Of a stretch of DNA of 64,000 nucleotides, positions 24,060 through 37,604 are shown in pieces. The translations under genes were made by a program, and so were the position numbers. The notes below the pieces were generated by a model. It did not search any database. It saw only the letters and a list, made by a program, of their open reading frames with translations, and was not told the origin of the DNA. How positions within the stretch are numbered: position 1 is the stretch's first letter; every line of letters starts with the position of its first letter. Source of the DNA: Neocallimastix lanati (nom. inval.) (Eukaryota > Neocallimastigomycota > Neocallimastigomycetes > Neocallimastigales > Neocallimastigaceae); the NCBI GenBank assembly GCA_016946835.1, contig JACVTC010000021.1:106001-170000 (forward strand), read 5' to 3'.

Positions 24060-25628
24060 TTATTCACTATCTTCAGCATTCTTTAATTCCTTTTGTTCAG
24101 CTTCTTCTTCATCATCACCACTATCTTCAGCATTTTCTAATTGACCATCAGTGGTTTCTTCATCTTCAACTGGAATAGCTTCTTCATCTGGAACTGGAGT
24201 AACTTCTTCATCATCATTAACCTTTGGAACTTCAGTGATAGCTGGTTCTTCGACATTATCTTCTTCACCATCAGTAACTTCAGTAACTTCTTCATATTGA
24301 GTTTCAGTAACGTAAACGGTGGTGGTTTCTTCTTCTTCATCTTCATCATCAATTTCTTGGTCATCATCCTCTTCCTTTGGAAGTTCTTCATTTTCATCAT
24401 CACTTCCATTTTCTTCTTCGTCTTCAGTCTTGGCTGGAGTTTCTTCCTTAGCTGGGGTTTCTTCAGTCTTAGCTGGAGTTTCTTCCTTAGCTGGGGTTTC
24501 TTCAGTCTTGGCTGGGGTTTCTTCATTTTCACTTTCGTTAGCCTTGTCAGCTGGAGATTCAGTAACTGGAGCTTCATCAGCTGGAGTTTCTTCAGTCTTA
24601 GCTGGGGTTTCTTCATTTTCACTTTCGTTAGCCTTGTCAGCTGGAGATTCAGTAACTGGAGCTTCATCAGCTGGAGTTTCTTCAGTCTTAGCTGGAGTTT
24701 CTTCATTATCACTTTCGTTAGCCTTGTCAGCTGGAGATTCAGTAACTGGAGCTTCATCAGCTGGAGTTTCTTCAGTCTTAGCTGGAGTTTCTTCATTATC
24801 ACTTTCGTTAGCCTTGTCAGCTGGAGATTCATTGGCTGGAGCTTCGTTAGCTGGAGTTTCTTCAGTCTTAGCTGGAGTTTCTTCATTATCACTTTCGTTA
24901 GCCTTGTCGGCTGGAGATTCAGTAGCTGGAGATTCATCAGCTGGAGCTTCTTCATCACCACTTTCGTTATCGGCAGCATCAGTTGGAACATCATCTTCAA
25001 CACCTTGAGTTTCTTCTTCATTAGCTGGAGCTTCATCAGCTGGACCTTCTTCTTCTGGAGTAGTTGGAGCCTTAACAACACAAACTCTCTTCTTGGTCTT
25101 CTTTGGAGCTTCTTCAGCTGGGGTTTCATCAGCTTCGGAATTTTCAGCATTATCGTTTTCAACTGGGTTTTCTTCAGCTGGGGTTTCATCAGCTTCAGAA
25201 TTTTCAGCATTACCGTTTTCAGCTGGGTTTTCTTCTTCGTCGTTATTACCTTCAACTGGAGCTTCATTTAAATCAACAGATGGTTCTTCTTCATCAGCAG
25301 CCTTGGATGGAGTTTCATCATCTTCATCCTTTGGTTCTTCTTCTTCCTTCTTTTCTGGTTCTTCACCATCTTCATTTTCTGGTTCTTCCTTAGAATCATC
25401 AATTTCAGAATCTTCAGCATTTTCAAGCTTTGGAAGGGTAGATTCATCAACTGATTGTTCAGCATCATCTTCAACATTGTTACCGGCTACAGCTGGAACT
25501 TCTGGAACACCAGAGTTTTCATCAGCTGAAAGTTCAGCAACATCATTACTGCTTGGGATTGGGTTAGCTAAAGTGGTCATAGCAAAACCAATGAAAGCGA
25601 AAACAAGAGTTAAATTCTTAATTTGCAT
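24060..25628 (-). CDS. Intact secreted acidic repeat protein (family head), 522 residues
   Basis: Starts MQIKNLTLVFAFIGFAMTTL with a signal peptide likely cut after TLA, followed by NPIPSSND as in the paralogues at 7327 and 14166. The mature chain is dominated by Glu, Asp, Pro, Ala, Thr and Asn. Order: an acidic N-terminal third; two 20-residue units with NAENSEADETPAEE; the family core KKTKKRVCVVKAPTTP, which holds the only cysteine of the mature chain; about five 30-residue units (SDNEETPAKTEETPA, ESPADKANE); 13-residue units of KTEETPAKEETPA; an acidic block; a TTVYVTETQ segment; and the end KNAEDSE. No catalytic or binding motif is recognised, and the chain is probably disordered and extracellular or wall-associated. 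The single cysteine could link two chains, which is inference. There are no introns and no long A runs, and the frame is clean, so this is the functional member. Confidence 0.85.
   Translation of the reverse strand: MQIKNLTLVFAFIGFAMTTLANPIPSSNDVAELSADENSGVPEVPAVAGNNVEDDAEQSVDESTLPKLENAEDSEIDDSKEEPENEDGEEPEKKEEEEPKDEDDETPSKAADEEEPSVDLNEAPVEGNNDEEENPAENGNAENSEADETPAEENPVENDNAENSEADETPAEEAPKKTKKRVCVVKAPTTPEEEGPADEAPANEEETQGVEDDVPTDAADNESGDEEAPADESPATESPADKANESDNEETPAKTEETPANEAPANESPADKANESDNEETPAKTEETPADEAPVTESPADKANESDNEETPAKTEETPADEAPVTESPADKANESENEETPAKTEETPADEAPVTESPADKANESENEETPAKTEETPAKEETPAKTEETPAKEETPAKTEDEEENGSDDENEELPKEEDDDQEIDDEDEEEETTTVYVTETQYEEVTEVTDGEEDNVEEPAITEVPKVNDDEEVTPVPDEEAIPVEDEETTDGQLENAEDSGDDEEEAEQKELKNAEDSE
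24502..24950 (-). repeat. 90-bp in-gene tandem repeat, about five units
   Basis: The word GCCTTGTC(A/G)GCTGGAGATTC occurs at 24541, 24631, 24721, 24811 and 24901, exactly 90 bp apart, so units are 30 codons and stay in frame. Neighbouring units are almost identical, which suggests recent unequal exchange. Confidence 0.92.
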
Positions 25629-26456
25629 GTTGATATATTAATATTTTTTAAAAATAAATTATATATATTAAAAGGTTGTTTATTATTTATTTAAGTTAAA
25701 TTTATTAAAATTATTCTATTTTATTTTGAAATTTTTTTTATTAAAAATTTCTATTCTATTTTATTTTATTTTATTTTTTTTTATTTTTTAATTTTTTATT
25801 TTTTAATTTTTTATTTTTTTTTTATTTTTTTATTACAATTTTAATATTCAAATTGTACGAATCTAAAAGTTTTTTTTCCTACTTTTTTTCTCTTTTTATA
25901 CTTTATTTTTTTTTTTTATAAATGAATATTTTATTAATATATTATTATATAAATTCTGTATATGAAACAAAAAAATTATTTTGTAATACATTTCGAATAT
26001 ATTAAATTAATAAATAAAATATAAAGGTAAACAAATATTCATTATATAAAATAATCATTATAATTAATTTTAAATGATATTATTTAAATTATTAAATTTG
26101 TATATTAAATTAAGCCTCCTAATTTAAATATAAAAAAAATAATATATTTGAAAATAAATATAATATATTATATATAAAAATATTTATATATTGTATATAC
26201 TATAATGTAATATAATAAATACAAAATAATATCAATAAATGTGTTTAATGTTTTCTTCAATTTTTTTTTATTTTATTTTTTTTTATTATAATTTAATATT
26301 AATAAAAAAATGATATATGTTGTGTAACCTTTATTTAATTTATATTTATGATTAAAAACAAATTTATAATTCTACCGTTTATACTATAAATAAAGTTTAT
26401 GATGTTCTAGATAAAATTTTAAAAAAATTTTTTTTAATATTAATAATTAAAATTTT

Positions 26457-26494
26457 ATTTATTTATTTATTTATTTATTTATTTGTTTATTTGT

Positions 26495-26569
<75 letters not shown>

Positions 26570-26572
26570 TTA
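26457..26572. repeat. (TTTA)n microsatellite
   Basis: Roughly 29 nearly perfect tetramers, with two G interruptions near the left end. Confidence 0.92.
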
Positions 26573-27399
26573 ATATTTTTTTATTTATTATTTATTATTT
26601 ATTATTTATTTATTTATAAATTTATTAATTGTTTAATAATTAACCAATTTGATACATTTAATAAATAAAAAAGAAAATAAATGTATATGTAATGTTTTAT
26701 CATGTATTCAATATTTAAAACGTACAAAAAGAATCTATAAATAATTATAGAAAATGAATATTGTTTATTTTTTTTTTTTTAATAATTGAAACTATATAAT
26801 GATAGTTTATATAATTATTTATATAATAAAATTTACTTTTTATATTTATTATTTAGAAGAAATTTAAATTGCACATAAATACTAGCGTAACAAATATAAA
26901 AATATATTTAATCCACAATATAAAATAATAAAGTAGATATAAAAAATTTTAATATTTATTTTATTTAATAATTATTTTTTTTCTGTTTTTTTTTTTTTTG
27001 AAATAATAGTAAATAATAATAACTATTAAATAATAAACATTTTAAATATATATTTGCACACTAATAATTATAAAATAATAAAGATTTACTCATAAATAAT
27101 ACTTGATAAATTAATAAGGGATATTTTTTTTTTTTCATTTCATCTACAATACATTTCATTACATATAATATTTTTAATAAAATGAATCTAATTTAATTTA
27201 TTTTTTTTTTTTTTTTTTTTAGAACAACCTAGTTTATATAATAATTTATAAAAAAAAAAAAAAAAACAATATAAAATAATAATTAATTAATTATTAGATA
27301 ATAAAATTTTAATTAAAAAAGAAAAATTAAAGTAATATAAAATTAATTATTAATTACACATATTAATATAATCTATAATATATTAAGTCTTTTATTAAT

Positions 27400-27612
27400 A
27401 TATAAGTTTTTTATTATTATTTACTATTTATTAATAAATACTCTTTTTATTATTTATTATTTATTATTTATTATTTATTATTTATTAATAAATACTCTTT
27501 TTATTATTTATTATTTATTATTAATTAATACTCTTTTTATTATTTATTATTTATTATTTATTAATAAATACTCTTTTTATTATTTATTATTTATTATTTA
27601 TTATTTATTATT
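27400..27612 (+). repeat. TTTATTA array with ACTCTTTTTA linkers
   Basis: Heptamer-like TTTATTA runs are punctuated four times by AATA(A)TACTCTTTTTATT at about 27435, 27485, 27525 and 27565. The same compound unit occurs in reverse complement at 32020-32760. Confidence 0.85.
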
Positions 27613-28007
27613 ATACTCATAATATAAATTCAGCTTTAATAATTATTAAACTTCAACTATAATTTAAATTATTATAATTCTTTCATAAAATGAAATTTAT
27701 AAATAAATAATTAGTTGAAATAAAATGAACCTCTTAAAATTTTTTTTAATCATGTAAAAAATAAGGTTAATTAATGAATATTAGATTACAATATTAATAT
27801 TCCTAAAATAAAAAGAAAAGAAAGGAAAAAAAGGGTAAAGAATTAAATAAAGGCATGATGTTATCTGTATGACATGATAATTATTATTTAATTAGATATA
27901 CTTTATTTTATTTGTTATTTTTTTTTATTTGTTTTTTTTTAATATGTTTTATCTATATCCAATTAATATGTAAAATTTGTTAAATAAAGATAATTATTTT
28001 GATGCTT

Positions 28008-28060
28008 AGTAATCACAGGATTCGAACCGTGGTTTAAAAATTTAGTCATCTAACAAAAAA
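28008..28060 (-). other. tRNA-like 3' half (B box only)
   Basis: On the minus strand GGTTCGAATCC at 28018-28028 is a perfect match to the Pol III B box (tRNA T arm), followed by TGTGATTACTAAGC like the end of a tRNA. The T stem is imperfect, no 5' half or A box is visible, and no T-run terminator follows closely. This is probably a tRNA fragment or tRNA-derived element remnant. Confidence 0.4.
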
Positions 28061-28418
28061 AAAAATAATTAATTTATTTTTTTTTCCCAATTTATTATTA
28101 TATAATAAATTGAAAATCGGATTTAAAAATAGAAAATGATGTTTATTTAGTTATTTAGTTATTTTTTAATTATTTATTAATTAATTACAAAGAATCATAA
28201 TAACTAATATATATGTGATAATTAATATAATAGTAAAGAAAAAATGAATAAAAAAAAATGAAATACTATTAATAATTATTTTTATTTATAAAGTATTGGC
28301 CTTTTTTTTTTTTTTTTTAATGCTGATAGATCATATTATCATAAAAATAATGAGAATCATAATATTATTAATAATAGTAATTATTGGTATTAACAAACTA
28401 CTTTAGAAGAAAGAAAGG

Positions 28419-28453
<35 letters not shown>

Positions 28454-29099
28454 CATCTTTATTTTAAAATTTTAATAATTTTAAAAAAAAGTTTATCCTC
28501 CCTTTTTTTTTGGTTGTTATTTTTTTAAATAGATATCCAAAGCAATAAATTATTTTACCAAAAAAAAATAAAAGCTAAATAAAACAAAATAATGAACATT
28601 TTTTTTAATATTTACATTTATAAAATATTAATTAGATTTCATTTAATATTTAATTTTTTTTTTTTTTTTATTTTTTTATATTTTTATTTTTATTTATTTA
28701 TTTACTTTTTTTATTTTATTTTTTTTTTTTATTTTATTTTATATTATATTAATAATTAAATGTATTCAAAACTAATAAAAAAATAATTGAATAATTAATT
28801 AAATAAATCATTTATAGGATAAGAATAATAATTAGCATTAAATGAAAAAGTAAAAATGGTGGATTGGTTAAATTAAATTTTAAATTTTAAAACCTCCTGT
28901 CCAATTTTTATGCATCAAAATAAATTCTACATTAAATAAGTGATTAGTTCCAATTTAATATTTGCTACCATTCCATAGACTGTTTCATTTTATATAGAGT
29001 TAATGAACAAATTTTTTATTAAAAATAAATTGACCATAGCAACGCATCAGTATTTCAATAGGAATTATCTATATCTAATATTATTAAATAAAAAATATG

Positions 29100-29130
<31 letters not shown>

Positions 29131-32019
29131 ATATATATATATATATTACCATCATTAATTTCATATAACCAAATATTACCAAATATCAAATACAACACAT
29201 AAAATTATGCATATTTATCCTATCATTTCACCTAAACTAAATTAGCATATAACAAAAAAAAATTAGCATATAACAAAAAAAAAAAAAAAAAAAAAAAAAA
29301 TTTGGCATTAAATAATACCAATTAAATAATACCAATTATAATATTAATAATTATCAATACATTCAAGGAAAGTTATCAATTAAAGATTCTTTGGTATCTT
29401 TTATGAATAAACTACTAATTATTGGATTACTTTTAGATAATGCAGTGAAGTGACTTAACATGACTTGGTTGGACCTTCACTTTACTATTGAATTTAATTA
29501 ATTTCTTTATTATTTCCAAAATGTATTTTCAATAAAGCATTATAATCTATTAGATAGTTCTATTCTACCATCTCAACCTTTTCATCATCATCCAAATTAT
29601 TTAATAAATTTAAAAACTTTTTAAGTCATCAACTGACATCAATGAGATGGGAAACAATAAATGAAATTTTTTTAATTGATTTAAAAGTTTATGAAGTTTA
29701 TTATAAATAATTTTTTATTTTTTTTTTTTTTTATTATTTATATAAAGTTAATCTTTTTTATTTATTATGATTATATAATTATGATTATATGATTATGATT
29801 TATAAAAGTTTATATAGAGTTTATACTTTTATAAATAATAATATTAATACTAATAATAAATAACTTTTATATATATTTATAGAGATAGATTTTTTTTCTT
29901 TTATTTTTTTATTTTTCTTTAATATTTGAAAGGGATAATGTTAATAATATTAATAAATAAAGTTTGTACTCTATTTTTTTTTATCATTAAATATTCAAAA
30001 GTGTATAAATGGAAAAAATAAATAATAATTAAAATTAAAATAAAAAAAAAAAATTTCATCATTAATTATGACAATAATACTAATAATAATAATATTAATT
30101 AAAAAAAAAAAAAAAATTAAAAATTAAAAATTAAAAATTAAAATGGCTAATAAATAATTGATTTTCTAATTTATTAAAAATTAAATTGTGTTAATTATAT
30201 TATTACTAGAAATTAAAAAATTACAAATTCAGAGAGTACTCATACATCATGCATCATCATCATATAGAATAGATAATATAGAATAGATAATATAGAATAG
30301 ATAATATATAATAGATAATATATAATAGATATTAAAAGTATATATATAAAACATTAAATAACATATAAATATATATCATTAAATAAAAAAATGATACATG
30401 CAATATATAAAATTATATAAGATTTAAGATTTAAAATATAATTATAATAAATATAAGATAAATTAAAAACATTAAAAAAATTGATTTAATAAAAATTTAT
30501 ATAAAAAAAATTAATTTATATATTACATACATTTCTTTATTTGAAAAATTAAATTCTAGTTTAATATATTATTTTTATAATAATTAAAGTTTTTGAATTT
30601 CATGTAATTTTTAAAAAATAATTAAATTAAATTAATTAAATTAAATTAATATCTAGGTAGTACAACATAAAATTTTTTTTATTAATTTAAATTTTTTTTT
30701 ATTTAATTTTAAAATGAAACAATTAAATAAATAATTGAATAATAAATAATAAATAATTAAATAATAATAAAGAGTATTATTAATCAATAATAAATAATAA
30801 AAAGAGTATTTATTAATCAATAATAAATAATATATAAATAATATATAAATAATTGAATAATAATTTAATAAAGTAATATATCAAAAGATGATTAAAAAAT
30901 AATTAATAATAAAAATAAAATAAAAAAAATTAATATAATAAGTAAACAAATAAATTAGTACTAAAAAAAAAAAAAAAACAATAAAATATATTATAATAAA
31001 TAATAAATAATAAAATAAAATTAAATTAAATAAAATAAAAAATCATAAAATTTCATAATTTTATGAAATTGAATAATCAAGAATTAATATAAAATGAAAT
31101 GTTATGAAATTGAATAATCAATAATTAATATAAAAAAGTGTAACAAAACAAAATAAAATAAAAATAAAATAAAAATAAAAATAAAATAAAATAATAAAAT
31201 AAAAAAACAGAACAAAATAATATTTAAATTTGTTAATGATTCATTCATTTTTTATTATATTTTAATATTACATTAACTATTAATGATAGTCTCTCTGACA
31301 AAAACTTTTCCTTTCCTTTCTAATTTCATGGAAATAATAAATAATAATAATAATAATAATAATAGATTACAAAATTAAATTTTTTATTGAATATAATTAT
31401 AATTATTATAATTATTAATAGTATTTTATAAACTCTTTTTAATTTGTTATCGTCAACTATTAATTATAATAGAATAGAATAACCAGCAAAAATAAAATAC
31501 AGAGAGAAACAAGTCTCTCAATTTAATATTGTTAAAATTAATAATTTCAGTTTATATTAATTAAACAGTCCCTCCTTATTATGATATTAATGATAATGGA
31601 TAATGAGTAATAATAATTAAAAAATATAATAATAATAATAAATGAATGATGTATAATCAATTTATATTTAATACTAAATTATTTGAATATGGAATGATGC
31701 TACATCATTTGAACATTTAAATGAATAATGATTAATCATTATCCTTCTACATAACTAATTAAAACTAAGCTATCAGACATTTTAAATATTTTAAATATTA
31801 AATAGTTTGAGGTAAATTCAAATGACACATTCTACAACTTATATTTTGACTTTTTCTTTTTCCTTTTTTTATCTTTACACTTTCATACATTAACTAATTA
31901 TTAATAAAAAAAAAAGAAATTTTTATATTTTTTTTATTAATATTAAAAAAAATCATTCAAATTGAAAAAAAAATTAATATACAAATTAAAAAAAAATTTA
32001 AAAAATTCATAAATAATAA

Positions 32020-32760
32020 ATAATTAATAATATATAATGAAATAATAAATAATAAATAATAAAAAGAGTATTTATTAATAAATAATAAATAATAAATAAT
32101 AAATAATAAATAATAAATAATAAATAATAAATAATTAATAATAAATAATAAATAATAAATAATAAAAAGAGTATTTATTAATAAATAATAAATAATAAAT
32201 AATAAATAATAAATAATAAATAATAAAAAGAGTATTTATTAATAAATAATAAATAATAAATAATAAATAATAAATAAAAATAATAAATAATAAATAATAA
32301 ATAATAAATAATAAATAATAAATAATAAATAAAAATAATAAATAATAAATAATAAATAATAAATAATAAATAATAAATAATAAATAAAAATAATAAATAA
32401 TAAATAATAAATAATAAATAATAAATAATTGAATAATAAATAATTGAATAATAAATAATAAATAATAAATAGTTGAATAATAAATAATAAATAATTGAAT
32501 AATAAATAATAATAAGTAAATAATAAATAATAAATAATAAATAATAAATAATAAAAAGAGTATTTATTAATAAATAATAAATAATAAATAATAAATAATA
32601 AATAATAAATAATAAATAATAAATAATAAATAATTAAATAATTGAATAATTAAATAATAATTAATAAATAATAAATAATAAATAATAAATAAATGAATAA
32701 TAAATAATTGAATAATAAATAATAAATAATAAATAATTGAATAATAAATAATTTAATAAT
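32020..32760 (-). repeat. Large TAATAAA array with TAAAAAGAGT linkers
   Basis: About 740 bp of AATAAATAAT-type sequence, interrupted by AATAAAAAGAGTATTTATTA at about 32055, 32164, 32224 and 32552. This is the reverse complement of the 27.4-kb array. A smaller relative lies at about 30770-30840. Confidence 0.85.
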
Positions 32761-33452
32761 AAATTATTAAAGAATAATATCTTAAAAAAAAATAATAAAT
32801 ACAACACAACTTTTTTTTCTAATTTTCTTCCTTTCTTTCTCTCTCTCATACTTTATTATTTAACTATTTATTATCATTGCAAGTGTAAACGATCAAGGAT
32901 AGAAAAGTCATTCTTAATCCTTTATAGATATTTGAGGCTTTTAATGTTGTAAAATTTTCTTATTTCTTAAAAGTTTAATAATATTTATTTATATTTTTAT
33001 TATACTTCTACTTTTCTTTTATTTATATTTTAGAGTTATTTAATATATATAATATTATTCAATATATTCAATATGATGTTCTTTTTTTTTTTTTTTTTTT
33101 GTTTGATGTTTTTGTATATTGTAATAATTTCTGTATATATTATTAACCCTTTTTCTTTATTTATTTATTCATTCATTCATCTATTTATTTATTTATTTAT
33201 TTATATATCTATTTATATATCTATTTATTTATTTATTATTCATTAATCTATTTATTTATTTATTTATTTATTCATCTATTTATATATCTATTTATTTATT
33301 TATTATTCATTAATCTATTTATTTATTTATTTATTTATTCATCTATTCATCTAAAGGTATCTCAATCAATAGAATATAGAATATGGAATGTTTAAAATTT
33401 TAGAAATTTAATTTTTCTTCATTGATTTCCATTTAAAGAAATTAAAAATTAA

Positions 33453-33492
<40 letters not shown>

Positions 33493-33556
33493 AAAACAAA
33501 TTGAACAATACCCCTTTTTTTTTTAAAAAAAAAAAAAAAAATTACAAAATAATTAA

Positions 33557-33609
<53 letters not shown>

Positions 33610-33989
33610 AAAAATAATTTATCAAAATTTAAATAAATTAATAAAACATAAAAAAAAAAAAAAAAAAAAAGAAAAAAAATTTTTTTTAAAAGTTTAATAA
33701 TTAAAATAATCATAATCATAATCATAATTATAATTAAAAAAAAAAAAAAAAAAAGGAATTTCTTAATTTTTTATTAAAATAAAAAATTTTTAAAAAATTT
33801 AAAATAATGTATTGTGAATTACATAATTGTACATTATTTAATATTTATTACGTATTTGTATATTGTATATAAATAAAATATAAAGCTTAATATAGATAAT
33901 GTAAATATTTATTATTATGATTATGATTATTATTTTTTTTTTTTTAAATTTTTATTTTTCATTTTAATATTTTATATTTGTAAATATAA

Positions 33990-34705
33990 GTATTAGTAAT
34001 TTGTAATTTATAAGTATTTTGTAATTTATAAGTATTAATAATTAAAAATAAAAATTTATATTTTAAAAGTATTTGTAATTTATAGGTATTTGTAATTTTT
34101 TTATTTGAAATTAAAAAGAAAGTATTTGTAATTTATAAGTATTTGAAATTTATGTGTATTTGTAATTTATAAGTATTTATAATTAAAAAGTAAATATTTA
34201 TTAAGTATTTGTAATATATAAGTATTTGTAATTTATAAGTAAATATTTATATTTTCTAAGTATTTGTAATTTATAAATGTTTGTAATTAAAAAGTCAATA
34301 TTTATATTTTATAATTTATAAGTATTTGTAATTTATGTGTATTTGTAATTTATAAGTATTTATAATTAAAAAGTAAATATTTATATTTTATAATTTAAAA
34401 GTATTTGTAATTTATTAATATATGTAATTTATAAGTATATGTAATTAAAAAGTAAATATTTATATTTTCTAAGTATTTGTAATTTATAAATGTTTGTAAT
34501 TAAAAAGTCAATATTTATATTTTATAATTTATAAGTATTTGTAATTTATTAATATATGTAATTTATAAGTATATGTAATTAAAAAGTAAATATTTATATT
34601 TTAAGTATTTGTAATTTATAAGTATTTATAATTTATAAGTATTTGTAATTTATAAGTATTTGTAATTTATAAGTATTTGTAATTTATAAATATATATAAT
34701 TTATA
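33990..34705. repeat. 17-bp minisatellite (AAGTATTTGTAATTTAT)n with higher-order units
   Basis: The 17-bp word AAGTATTTGTAATTTAT and close variants run for about 700 bp, cleanest at 34600-34690. A longer unit containing ATAAATGTTTGTAATTAAAA is seen at about 34275 and 34485, giving a higher-order period of about 210 bp. It ends directly at the ankyrin pseudogene. Confidence 0.88.
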
Positions 34706-34713
34706 AGTATTGG

Positions 34714-36680
34714 ATGCAAAATAATGAGATTAAAGGAGGGAGTAAGTCGTCAAAAAATTTAGTTACAGTTGAGAATTCCTTAGCATCGGTTAACTGTAAA
34801 ATGTGGACATCTTGGGATTGGATTACCAAAATTATTAGTATGCCATGTAATAAGGAAGATTTTAACGTTCCACAAAATGCTGCTGAAACAATCGAATGTC
34901 GATGTTAATGTCCAAAATAATGAAGGAAACACAGCATGGATAGGCTCAATAGGTAATGATTATGAGAGAATTGTTAAGATGTTGCTGAAACGTCCCGATA
35001 TCAATGTTAACTTGCACGATAAGCAAGGAGGCACTGCATTAACATGGTCGTTTAGCTCCTTTACTTTCTTCTCTAAATTTAATAGTTTTCAAGGTGCGAG
35101 CAATCCTGAAAAGTTGATGATACTGATGAGTAATCTGCTTTGTAATAACATAGATCCCATACAGCAATTGAGAATAATCGAGCTATTGTTAAAATAACCT
35201 GATATTGACGTTAACGCAAAAGCCACCGGTGGGAATAGCGCGTTATCCAATGCAGTAAAAGGAAGCTGTAAAGAAGTAGTTAAATTATTGCTGAATCATA
35301 AGAAAATCGATGTTAATACACAAAATGATATGATAAAGGACACACACCATTAATAATCGCGGCATCGGTAGGAGATGAAAAAATAGTCGTACTTCTGTTG
35401 AACCATCGGAATATCGATGTTAATGCAGAATGCAAAAATGGATGTACAGCATTAATGTACACGATAGCTCGGGGACAAAATAAGGTTGTCGAACTATTAC
35501 TACGACATCCAAAGATCGATGTTAATACAAAAATTCCATTACTTTGGGACGGAGATACGGAAACACCGCATTGTCGATGGTAGAGTATAATGATCATAAA
35601 AAAAAAAAAAAAAAATAGTCGAAATGCTGTTAAAACACCCAGCTATTAATATCAATGAGTAATATTAATGAGCCTTACAGTATGCTTGGATTTACTGCGT
35701 TAACACGTGCTATACAAAGAAATAACGAATATATGCTTAGACTGTTACTTAAACCATCCCGATATCAATGTTAGAAAAAGAAATGGAAATGGTGGTGCTT
35801 TTTTTAGGGGCTTTGATAAAAGGACAGGAAGAAATAGTAAAAAGTTGTTTCTTGAAAAAGGTGCTGATGTTAATAAAAAAATTTATATTATCGACGCCAC
35901 TGATATATGCGGTTCAATTTGGATAGCCAAGAATAGTCAATTTGCTTACTGAATCAGCCAGGTATTGATGTTAATGCTCGAAACGAAGAGGGTAAAACAG
36001 CTCTGAACTTTGCAGAAGAGTTCGGCTATAGAAGAATCGAGAAACTAATTCGCTTTAAGATAGGACCGCAGAGGCAACAGAGTGATCCTTTTTAGAGAGA
36101 AAATTAAGCATACACCAAACCAAAAGATTAACAAGGAATTATTGAGTGCTGTATCTCGCGGAAACATCGACAAAATAAATTCATTGTTAAATGAAGAAGA
36201 TATAGATGGAGCTATTCTGGTTGATGTTAATGTACAGAACAAAAATGGAGATATTGCCCTTGATAATTGCTTCCGAGAACGGGAAGCCTCGAAGCGGTAA
36301 GGACATTGCTGTCTCACGATGCAGATTCTTTCTCTTAAGGGAGCAAAGGGAGATAATGCACTGATTCGCGCAGCCAAAAAAGGGTATTTCGATGTAATTG
36401 AAGAGTTGCTGTATTGAAAGGTAAATATCAACTCCATCAATAGTTTTAACAGAACTGCTTTGATGGAGTCGGCAGAAAATGGGCATCTCAGAGTAGTAAA
36501 AACCTGTTTCTGAAGAAAGGTGCGAAGATAAAGATATCCCTTTAAAGATAAGTCTATAAGTCTGGTCAGACGGCTTCGGATCTTGTAAATGCAAAAATCA
36601 GAATACTCCATGAATCCCAAAGCGCTAATCATAAGAATATCAAAAACCTTTTGGAGAAGCAGAAGCAGAAGCAGATCAAA
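34714..36680 (+). pseudogene. Ankyrin-repeat protein pseudogene
   Basis: Ankyrin units are readable in all three + frames in succession: VDVNVQNNEGNTAW, ERIVKMLLKRPDINVN, GGTALTWSF, KVVELLLRHPKIDVNTK, NIDVNAECKNGCTALMY, GADVNKK and FDVIEELL. They show the family pattern (G-TAL, hydrophobic helix, LL, DVN). I count at least ten units over about 1.9 kb. Frame changes and stops occur every few hundred bases, including at A-rich sites, so no long protein is made. Composition is closer to coding DNA than the flanks. Ankyrin repeats mediate protein binding; the partner is unknown. Spans of related composition continue to about 37130 without a recognisable domain. Confidence 0.88.
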
Positions 36681-37564
36681 CCTTTGGCTTACAACTGATG
36701 TCGCCTAGAGCTTATCGACAAGGACAAATTCGTTTGATTGGGAGATGATCTCTGATAGACGTTACGAAAAAAGATCTGAAAGAATGGAAAAAAAAAAAAA
36801 ATGATATGAGTATTTTCGAAAAAATTTCTAAATTTAACCGAAATGATTAAACTCGATCCGTTCAAGAGGTCCGAGACAGCCAGAGCGACTGATAGATGAC
36901 TTAGAGGGTTCGTATTCGAGAAGAATAAACAAACAAGATCGACTCGTATATGAGGTAGATGGAGAAAAAAGTCATTCTTAAATCGTGCAAAGGTCATTAC
37001 GAGCGAGAAAAAAAAGAAACAATAACAGGACAAGAACCTACCTACAGTAAAAATTAACGATTTAAACGAATAACCTACAACCATGGATTAGAGAGGAGTA
37101 AGAAATGAGAGTAAACTTGGAGGTTCAGTCTGTTTTTAAATGATAAGCGGTGAGAATAAGAAATCAAATACATGAACATATTCATATAAGACCTCTGTCT
37201 GGAATGTTCGAACATGCATTTTTTTTTTTTTTTTTTTTTTTTATTTTTAAAAAAAAATAATCAAAAGTAATACCAGATTCGGATTACTCTCCACCTCTTC
37301 CATCACCATAAATGACACAGACTTTACTTTGACTTTAAAAAGAACTCTATACCAATCATAAGAAATCCAATTAAATTCTAACTCTTATCTCGTCTTGCCA
37401 ATTAAAATATTAACTACATAATAAATGGATTATTCATATATTCATATATATAATTATAAAAAAAAAAAATTTTTTTTTTAATTTATATTAATTATTTTCA
37501 TAATAAACAATAAAGGTTTAACGTTTTTATGATATAAAAATTTTTTTTTTCCTTTTTTCTTAAT

Positions 37565-37604
<40 letters not shown>

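Larger units (their letters stand above)
25629..33989. other. Gene-poor A/T desert
   Basis: Over 8 kb without a gene that I can support. It contains a TTTA tetramer array (26457-26572), TTTATTA arrays in both orientations (27400-27612, 32020-32760), a tRNA-like half (about 28008-28060), an A-run cluster (33450-33660) and an ATTT-type array with CATCTA interruptions (33160-33355). A patch with more mixed composition at about 28855-29060 and 29370-29660 has no open frame or recognised fold. Confidence 0.6.

Noticed and set aside
24137-25641. Other long frames overlapping the acidic repeat gene on both strands
   Set aside because: They are low-complexity shadows of its in-frame repeats. Only the minus-strand frame starting at 25628 has a signal peptide and paralogues.
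33456-33725. 89-codon Phe-rich minus frame
   Set aside because: Translation of a cluster of A runs.
36045-37084. Minus-strand frames of 131-195 codons over the ankyrin region
   Set aside because: Opposite-strand shadows; the + strand shows clear ankyrin units across most of the same interval.
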